Positions 58,825 through 64,000 of a stretch of 64,000 nt of DNA are shown piece after piece. Numbering within the stretch: the stretch's first letter is position 1; every line of letters starts with the position of its first letter. This stretch comes from Bradyrhizobium sp. WSM1417 (GTDB lineage Bacteria; Pseudomonadota; Alphaproteobacteria; Rhizobiales; Xanthobacteraceae), in assembly GCF_000515415.1 (NCBI RefSeq), contig NZ_KI911783.1:4950392-5014391 (forward strand). Direction: 5' to 3'. A program made the translations under genes and the position numbers. The notes beneath the pieces are model-generated. The model made no database searches, was not told the DNA's origin, and was given only the letters and a program-made list of their open reading frames with translations.

Positions 58825-60786
58825 ATGCGGCTGAAATCTTTTCGAGTTAGAGAATTCCAGAGCGTTCGAGATTCCGGCCTGATCGAGGTAGACGATATCG
58901 CTTGTCTAGTCGGAAAGAACGAGGCGGGTAAGAGCGCGCTGCTCAAGGCGCTCTACAGGCTTAGGCCGGTCGTCTCATCGGAGGGCAATTTCAGTGTCAC
59001 CATTGATTACCCACGCATGGACGTTGAGGACTATCGCCACTCCGTTGAAGCCAACAAGCGCCCGGTCGCAATTCCCATATGGGCGGAATACACCCTAGAT
59101 GAAGAGTTGGCCAATATCGAAGCTACGTTCGGGCGGGAGTGTTTCGTTGAGAAGACGCTCGCCCTATACAAAAACTATCACAACGACCGTTTTTTCACGC
59201 TCAAAGTCAACGAGCAGAAGGCGTTTCAATACTACGTCTCCAAGGCGGATATTTCTGAGCCAGCCCGCGAGGCCGTCATCGCAGCGGGCTCAAAACCGTC
59301 TGATATCCTTATCGAGTTAAATGCTCTAGAGCAAACGGCTGAGGTCAAACGGTTGACTGACACCTTCGGCAAAATTGCGAAGGCAAGCTTTTCAAAATTT
59401 CTTTACGATGAGTATCTAAGCGATAACGTTCCCAGCTTTTTGTATTTCGACGAATACTATCAGCTGTCCGGACACGAGAACATCCCCGCTCTAATCGAGC
59501 GGTCGAATGCAAAAAAATTGAAGACGTCAGACCATCCGATGCTGGGTCTGATTAGGCTCGCCAGACTTAGTCTCGACGACTTGGTCGGAGCAAAGAGCAC
59601 AATCGATCTCAAGGGCAAGTTGGAAGGCGCGAGCAACTACCTATCAAAACAGATTCTGAAGTATTGGTCACAGAACAAGCACCTTCGCATGACCTTCGAT
59701 GTACGGCCGGGGTTGCCGGAGGATCCGCCCGGCATGCAGTCGGGCATGAACATCTGGGGCGGGGTGTTTGATAGCCGCCACTCCGTCACGACCGAACTCG
59801 GTAGCCGCTCTAGGGGTTTTGTTTGGTTTTTTTCTTTCTTGGCCTGGTATTCGGACGTGAAACGCAACGGCGATAAGGTCATTTTGCTCCTTGATGAACC
59901 CGGCCTGACGCTCCACGCCAAGGCTCAGGAAGACCTTCTTCGCTATTTCGAGACGGAGCTAAAAGGCGATCATCAGCTTATTTATTCAACCCACTCACCG
60001 TTTATGATCGATCCGCGCCGTTTCGATCGTGTGCGTATAGTGCAGGACCTTAGCGTAGAAAGCGATGACGACGGAGAGACGGGAGCGGGAACCACAGTCC
60101 TTCCCGATGTCTTTGCTGCAAGCGATGATAGCCTCTTTCCCCTGCAGGGCGCGCTTGGTTACGAAATCCATCAAACCTTGTTCGTTAGCCCGTATTCCGT
60201 TGTCGTCGAGGGGGCGGCAGACCTCCTATTCATGCAAGCAATGTCGGGCATTCTGGAATCGTCTGGGCGGACCGGGCTGGATCCAAAATGGACGATCACC
60301 CCCGTCGGAGGCGCGTCGAAGGTGCCGACCTTTGTTGCCCTGCTTGGGACCCAACGCGGAATGACGATTGTCACTCTGCTGGACACTCAAAAGGCAGACG
60401 AGACTTCGATCGAGGCGATATACAAAGAAAAGCTACTGAAGAAATCCAACGTTCTGACGTTCGCCGACTTCATCGATGGCGCGTCTGAGGCTGACATTGA
60501 GGACATGTTCGGCCTGAATTTCTACCTTCAACTCGTTAACGCGGAGTTTTCGAAGCAGTTAGCTGCTCCTATAAAGCCCGCTGCGATCAAGTCGAAACAC
60601 CCGCGTATCTTAAAGCGGCTGGATGACTATCTCGAAAGCCATCCTTTGAAGAGCGGTAAGTTCGGCCATTTCAGGCCAGCCCGCTACTTCGCCGAAAACA
60701 TCGCGGGGCTTGCTAACTCTGTGCCGAAAGAAGCTCTAAATAGGTTCGAGAAGGCTTTCACGGCAATCAACAAGCTGCTGTCCTAG
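58825..60786 (+). CDS. OLD-type ATPase with TOPRIM nuclease domain
   Basis: 653 residues. ABC/SMC-like ATPase: Walker A LVGKNEAGKSALLKALYRL near residue 31, the ELGSRSRGFVWFFSF signature-like region near 335, Walker B VILLLDEPGLTLHAKAQEDLL and H-loop QLIYSTHSPFMI. The C-terminal part has a TOPRIM-like order: VVVEGAADLLFMQAMS and, later, IVTLLDTQKADETSIEAIY. OLD-family proteins are ATP-linked nucleases used in phage defence and DNA processing. It has no UvrD-like partner, so it is not the two-gene Gabija system. It leads a possible operon with the zinc-ribbon and membrane genes. Confidence 0.82.
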   Translation: MRLKSFRVREFQSVRDSGLIEVDDIACLVGKNEAGKSALLKALYRLRPVVSSEGNFSVTIDYPRMDVEDYRHSVEANKRPVAIPIWAEYTLDEELANIEATFGRECFVEKTLALYKNYHNDRFFTLKVNEQKAFQYYVSKADISEPAREAVIAAGSKPSDILIELNALEQTAEVKRLTDTFGKIAKASFSKFLYDEYLSDNVPSFLYFDEYYQLSGHENIPALIERSNAKKLKTSDHPMLGLIRLARLSLDDLVGAKSTIDLKGKLEGASNYLSKQILKYWSQNKHLRMTFDVRPGLPEDPPGMQSGMNIWGGVFDSRHSVTTELGSRSRGFVWFFSFLAWYSDVKRNGDKVILLLDEPGLTLHAKAQEDLLRYFETELKGDHQLIYSTHSPFMIDPRRFDRVRIVQDLSVESDDDGETGAGTTVLPDVFAASDDSLFPLQGALGYEIHQTLFVSPYSVVVEGAADLLFMQAMSGILESSGRTGLDPKWTITPVGGASKVPTFVALLGTQRGMTIVTLLDTQKADETSIEAIYKEKLLKKSNVLTFADFIDGASEADIEDMFGLNFYLQLVNAEFSKQLAAPIKPAAIKSKHPRILKRLDDYLESHPLKSGKFGHFRPARYFAENIAGLANSVPKEALNRFEKAFTAINKLLS

Positions 60787-60798
60787 AGGGGCCTCAAC

Positions 60799-61029
60799 AT
60801 GACCACCGACAACATCAACGTGAACTTCAAATGCCCCAATTGCGGCTGCACCGAGATCACCCTGCCCGACAACCACACAGATGAGTCACACGCTTCGTGC
60901 AAAGACTGCGGCGCTGATTTCGGTCCATATCGTGAAATCAAGCAGCGCGCCCTTGATCTAGTGAAGAGCGACGTAAACAGAAAGATTAAAGAGGCATTCA
61001 AGGGTGTGAAGGGCTTCAAGATAATCTAA
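60799..61029 (+). CDS. Small zinc-ribbon protein
   Basis: 76 residues: MTTDNINVNFKCPNCGCTEITLPDNHTDESHASCKDCGADFGPYREIKQRALDLVKSDVNRKIKEAFKGVKGFKII. Two CxxC pairs (CPNC and CKDC) form a zinc ribbon, followed by a basic helix. The layout resembles the ECs_2282-type small zinc-binding proteins of mobile DNA. It follows the OLD gene by 12 bp, so the two are very probably co-expressed. It may bind nucleic acid or the OLD protein; both are inference. Confidence 0.8.
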   Translation: MTTDNINVNFKCPNCGCTEITLPDNHTDESHASCKDCGADFGPYREIKQRALDLVKSDVNRKIKEAFKGVKGFKII

Positions 61030-61065
61030 CTTGTTCTCATCACTTAAGCCTCGAAGCAAATCACA

Positions 61066-61590
61066 ATGTCGAATTGGCAAGTCTTCTTTTCAAACTATGG
61101 ATCTATCATCGCGGGCTTCTTCGCGGCGGCTGGTGTTGTAATAGGTATTATATCGAGCGTCGCCAGCTCCCAGCTCGCTGAGAAATCAGCGGCGGACCTC
61201 ACACGCGCAGTTCAAGTCATTGAACGTCTGGAAACTGTGATCGGAGAGCAGTGGAGTCCACTAGATATCGAGCAGATCGAAACATTACGAAAAGCCATTG
61301 CGGCGATGCCGTTTAAAGGCAAGATCCACGTTATGTACCTAAATTCCCTTGGCAAGTCTTTCGCTCAAAGCATCGCGACTGCATTCCGCGCGGCCAGTTG
61401 GGATGTTCAGTACAGCACAGGCGGCGGATTTGAGGTTGGCGTCGAATATGGTCGTGGAGCAAAATCTACCGAACTGCAAAAGGCACTCTCGTCCGTGATC
61501 GATCCGTCGCTACTGGTCGGAAGGGGAGTTGACGAGCAGAGCCAAGAATTCTTCTTTATAGGGGTTGGATCAAAGCCACCCAAGCGCTGA
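61066..61590 (+). CDS. Membrane-anchored protein with C-terminal soluble domain, unknown function
   Basis: 174 residues. One membrane segment (YGSIIAGFFAAAGVVIGIISSVASS, residues about 11-35) leads to a short helical linker and a compact alpha/beta domain (KIHVMYLNSLGKSFAQSIATAFRAASWDVQYSTGGGFEVGVEYGRGAKSTELQKALSSVIDPS). Similar anchored proteins with an FAxxIAxxFRxAxW helix are common in rhizobia, with no assigned role. It is 36 bp after the zinc-ribbon gene on the same strand, so it may be the third gene of that group. Confidence 0.7.
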   Translation: MSNWQVFFSNYGSIIAGFFAAAGVVIGIISSVASSQLAEKSAADLTRAVQVIERLETVIGEQWSPLDIEQIETLRKAIAAMPFKGKIHVMYLNSLGKSFAQSIATAFRAASWDVQYSTGGGFEVGVEYGRGAKSTELQKALSSVIDPSLLVGRGVDEQSQEFFFIGVGSKPPKR

Positions 61591-61612
61591 TGAACAACCG
61601 CGAATTAGTCAA

Positions 61613-61909
61613 TCAGGGCGTAAAAAAGATTGAAAAAGCCGTCAAAGCGGCCGAAATCGCGCTCACCGTGCCTGCGTTCTTGTTCCAACGACCAGATTCC
61701 TTGAGATACTTCTGGATATCGCTGGTAGTCATCTGCGGGATGCCGTCGATGTAATGGCCTCCCTTTGTCATTACCGTTCCGACTTTCTGATCTTCGTTCG
61801 GTGGCGGGAGGCTGGACTTAGCTTCCACAAGTGCAGAACGAACCCACAGTGCGGACGAAATCGCCCAGCCAAGGGCAGCCGCAAATCCGAAAGCTTTATA
61901 GGTCTCCAT
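61613..61909 (-). CDS. Hypothetical membrane-linked protein, 98 residues
   Basis: Begins METYKAFGFAAALGWAISSALWVRSALVEAKSSLPPP, with a hydrophobic N-terminal segment that may be a signal anchor, and ends SAISAALTAFSIFFTP, a second short hydrophobic stretch. The middle (GGHYIDGIPQMTTSDIQKYLKESGRWNK) looks soluble. The gene is convergent with 61066-61590. I do not recognise it. Confidence 0.6.
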   Translation of the reverse strand: METYKAFGFAAALGWAISSALWVRSALVEAKSSLPPPNEDQKVGTVMTKGGHYIDGIPQMTTSDIQKYLKESGRWNKNAGTVSAISAALTAFSIFFTP

Positions 61910-62013
61910 CTCACGCCCCCGTGCAAAGTATCAAATCACGTATTGAAACGTAGGGAGTGTCACATGCTTCAGCAACCGACCTGACCACTGTTCTCCACTA
62001 TTGATGGGAAGCA

Positions 62014-62215
62014 TCAGTCATCAGCCCACCTCGACGCTTCCCAAAGCTCCTTGGCCTTCTCCCTATCGGCCTCTCGTTCTTTGTATCGATCATAATGCTC
62101 GGCGGCTTCCGCGGTGTGGCCGCTTTGCGCAGGCATCGTTCAGACGAACGAGCTCTTTTTTAGACGTCTCAGATGTCGCTAGCTCTTTGTCGGACAGCCA
62201 TCCACCTTTAGACAT
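62014..62215 (-). pseudogene. Small gene interrupted by a frameshift
   Basis: From ATG 62215, behind a GAGGGGA ribosome site, the frame reads MSKGGWLSDKELATSETSKKELVRLNDA and then leaves the sensible reading. Another frame continues QSGHTAEAAEHYDRYKEREADREKAKELWEASRWADD and stops at 62014. Removing one base near 62132 joins both into one 66-residue helical, charged protein. The total length, 202 nt, is one more than a multiple of three. It is either a decayed gene or a base error. Confidence 0.55.
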
Positions 62216-62903
62216 GCTTCCCCTCACCCTAGGATAGATAACTCCGCGCCAAGCAAACACACACCATCCCCCCGTTGTGTAATTGTCTTGTGTACACTTA
62301 AATGGTTGATATCCCACCGTTCTTAGAGAGTTACACAATACACAAAGGATGGCGGGGCGCGTACGTGGGTGCAGCAGCGAACGATCTTTTGGTTCAAACT
62401 TTTCCAAGTTATAGGCCCCGCCTGAAGCGGCGCGCGCCGTCGCGCCAAATGCGCCACGCCGGACCGGCCAGGCGCTAGGCATGTATGAATGAGTGTATAC
62501 AGATTGATTGAAGGAAAGAGAGGAGAGACATCTGATGGCGCGCGCGGCGCACCTTCTGAGAAACACTTGATTTTAATGAGTTAAACGGTGCGCCATAGCC
62601 GGCGGTCCTCATTGCGCAGCGTGGCGCGCCCATGGCGCAATGACCCGCGTGTCAACCAAGCGATATACCTTCATACCTCAATGATCGCGCATCTTGCCCT
62701 GCCTCGGGTCGCGGATCATTTTGCCGTTTCGGTGTGCACGCAATGTATTTCAATGGACGGAGGACTGCTATCACCGAGCTACCAAGGCACCCCTCGTGAC
62801 GGCAGCGCATGACTTTCAGGTCGCCGTCGAAAGAGCGGTATCCGTGACGCATTTTGTGAACAAAGCGCTCCTGACGGGTTGCATTCGAATTTGATCCGCG
62901 ATG
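62216..62903. other. Non-coding stretch of the island
   Basis: 688 bp without a convincing gene. It holds the TTGTGTA repeat group (62275-62345), a region of GCGCC/GGCGC-rich palindromic words (about 62430-62640) and only short frames without proper starts. It may carry the promoter of the small gene at 62215 or of the collagen-like gene. Confidence 0.5.
62275..62345. repeat. Two direct and two inverted TTGTGTA words
   Basis: TTGTGTA occurs at 62275 and 62288, and its complement TACACAA at 62332 and 62339 (TTACACAA at 62331-62338 is the exact mirror of 62275-62282). The pairs are about 45 bp apart across an AT-rich stretch. This could be an operator, a replication/partition site, or a promoter loop. 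Confidence 0.4.
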
Positions 62904-63974
62904 CTAAGCCGGCGGGTCAGGACTCTTGTTGCCTTCTCGGCTGAATAAATCGCTGTTGTCTCTGGCAATGTAAGTGATCGTGCCCCGTTTGCCGACGCTA
63001 CCCTGCCGGCCTACACCGTTGTCCGGCCTCGGCAGAGCCGGCATACGTCGGCGGTCTGTACCTGCGCTTCCGCCGTCGCAGAACACCGATCCCTCGCCGC
63101 CTGCTCCTCCTGGTCCCCCAACGCCACCAGGTCCCGGCCCACCGGGAGTCCCCGCCTGTCCGCCCTCCTGTCGAACCGAAAAAAACTTCAACGCGTCCTG
63201 CTGGCTCATTGGCGTAAAAAAATAGACCCAAGATCCATCCCCGCCCCTGCCGGCATCACCTCCCCTTCCAGGCATTCCGCCGTAGCCACCATCCCCTCCT
63301 CTTCCACCAGAGCGGTTACAACTCAAGACTCCATCGCTTGCGCGAGACCCCTGCGCTCCGCCCCCTGCGGTCCCGCCCTTTCCGCCGGTGCCACCATCGC
63401 CCCCACGGATGCCATCAAACATTAGGCGAATATTCTCCTGCGTCGGAGAGCCTCCATTCGCAAGCCGTATCGACTGGGCGAAGATCAAGATCGTTGGATT
63501 TATAGGCGCTTCACCTCTATTGCCCCTTTGGCCTTCGCCGCCATTCTCGCCGTTGTTTCCATTGCCGTGAGGATCAGTGCCGGAACCATTGCCACCATTC
63601 TTGCCTTGACCACCGTTCATTCCGCGCAACGCCCGCGCACAAACCTGGTCGAAAGCTGATCCGAAGGGACGCGTGATCGTCGCTCTGGTAATTGCTGTAT
63701 CAATCAGAACTTGTTCGGCGGCAATCACCTTCATGTCGCCGTCTTGTGGTCCAAAATTTAGCACCAACACCCCTTCGTCGAATATATTCAAAAGGCTGGT
63801 GCGGATGATCTGATCAGAAGTTTCTATGGGAGCACCGGCGATATCAAGCCTGCTCCTTTGAGGCGTCCGCTTGATTTGTTCGATGATGTAGTCCGTACCG
63901 TCTCTGATCTTCTCGTCGCGCTCCTTGAGCAGTTCCTGAATTTCATTTGCGTATGACGGATGACCACTATTCAT
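62904..63974 (-). CDS. Glycine-rich collagen-like protein
   Basis: 356 residues from ATG 63974. The first 110 residues are a helical/mixed globular part (MNSGHPSYANEIQELLKERDEKIRDGTDYIIEQIKRTPQRSRLDIAG; EGVLVLNFGPQDGDMKVIAAEQVLID). Then come Gly-rich, collagen-like blocks at about 118-150, 193-250 and 272-302, with G-x-y triplets such as GGPGPGGVGGPGG and many GG(N/D)GG words, separated by non-repetitive segments. No signal peptide is visible. Such repeats form rods or beta-helical surfaces in phage and cell-surface proteins. Its role here is unknown. Confidence 0.7.
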   Translation of the reverse strand: MNSGHPSYANEIQELLKERDEKIRDGTDYIIEQIKRTPQRSRLDIAGAPIETSDQIIRTSLLNIFDEGVLVLNFGPQDGDMKVIAAEQVLIDTAITRATITRPFGSAFDQVCARALRGMNGGQGKNGGNGSGTDPHGNGNNGENGGEGQRGNRGEAPINPTILIFAQSIRLANGGSPTQENIRLMFDGIRGGDGGTGGKGGTAGGGAQGSRASDGVLSCNRSGGRGGDGGYGGMPGRGGDAGRGGDGSWVYFFTPMSQQDALKFFSVRQEGGQAGTPGGPGPGGVGGPGGAGGEGSVFCDGGSAGTDRRRMPALPRPDNGVGRQGSVGKRGTITYIARDNSDLFSREGNKSPDPPA

Positions 63975-64000
63975 TGATCAATCTCCTGCCAGGAAGGCGG

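Larger units (their letters stand above)
51501..64000. mobile_element. Genomic island inserted at tRNA-Lys, left part
   Basis: A tyrosine integrase gene starts 0.2 kb downstream of the tRNA. From here on gene content changes to mostly unknown, AT-richer genes, tRNA fragments and broken genes. No second copy of the tRNA-Lys 3' end was found in the rest of the window, so the right attachment site lies outside it. The left boundary is set at the tRNA end. Confidence 0.75.

Noticed and set aside
58825..60786. Gabija (GajA/GajB) system
   Set aside because: The OLD-like gene has no UvrD-type helicase next to it; the downstream genes are a zinc-ribbon protein and a membrane protein.
62090..62566. 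A 158-residue minus-strand protein
   Set aside because: Only its last 41 residues look like protein and these have their own ribosome site at 62215; the upstream part crosses repeats.
62904..63974. CRISPR array or tandem DNA repeat
   Set aside because: The apparent repetition is of Gly codons in an open frame with no regular repeat-spacer pattern.

Overview
The window is high-GC DNA from an alphaproteobacterium, most probably Bradyrhizobium or a close relative. This rests on gene content: a cyclic beta-glucan (ndvC/ndvD/ndvB-like) locus, phosphatidylcholine synthase, an IalB-family periplasmic protein, NasS/NasT nitrate sensing beside a NirA-type reductase, and short intergenic palindromes of the kind common in that group. 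The assignment is inference; no rRNA or other marker is present.

Positions 1 to about 51,100 are mostly core chromosome. In order: the tail of a periplasmic solute-binding protein; two small secreted proteins; a cupin and an RraA-like protein; the 5-oxoprolinase genes pxpB-pxpC-pxpA; a nitrite (or sulfite) reductase with its flavoprotein partner, next to nasT-nasS; rimO; a MerR regulator overlapping a carboxymuconolactone-decarboxylase-like gene; an argD-like aminotransferase; quinone oxidoreductase; terC and pcs; a UbiH-like hydroxylase; an AEC transporter; hspQ; an IalB protein; a peptide-binding protein followed by a degenerate adenylate-forming protein and a degenerate GGDEF protein; a cold shock gene; sdhE-mfd; recG; a ketopantoate reductase; a DUF502 membrane protein; glmS and glmU (cell-wall amino sugar supply); and the ndv-like glucan genes.

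Two places break this core order. First, a single lower-GC gene of unknown function (34614-35768) sits directly after recG and is followed by a second copy of the last 359 bp of recG, about 97.5% identical and ungapped. A cargo gene has thus been inserted at the 3' end of recG with the gene end rebuilt, and no recombinase is present. Second, from the tRNA-Lys(TTT) gene at 51425 to the end of the window lies a genomic island. It starts with a tyrosine integrase 3' of the tRNA and continues with mostly uncharacterised genes of lower GC. Inside it, two copies of the 3' half of a tRNA-Arg(TCT)-like sequence bracket a 2.8 kb cassette holding a frameshifted HTH gene, a multi-pass membrane protein and an unknown protein. 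Further right are a lipoprotein, a Rap1a/Tai-like secreted protein, an OLD-type ATPase/TOPRIM protein with a zinc-ribbon protein and a small membrane protein behind it (a candidate defence module), a frameshifted small gene, and a glycine-rich collagen-like protein. The right end of the island is not in the window.

The best candidates for something undescribed are the recG-end cargo gene, the tRNA-Arg-bounded cassette, and the OLD/zinc-ribbon/membrane-protein group. Their functions are not established by sequence reading alone.
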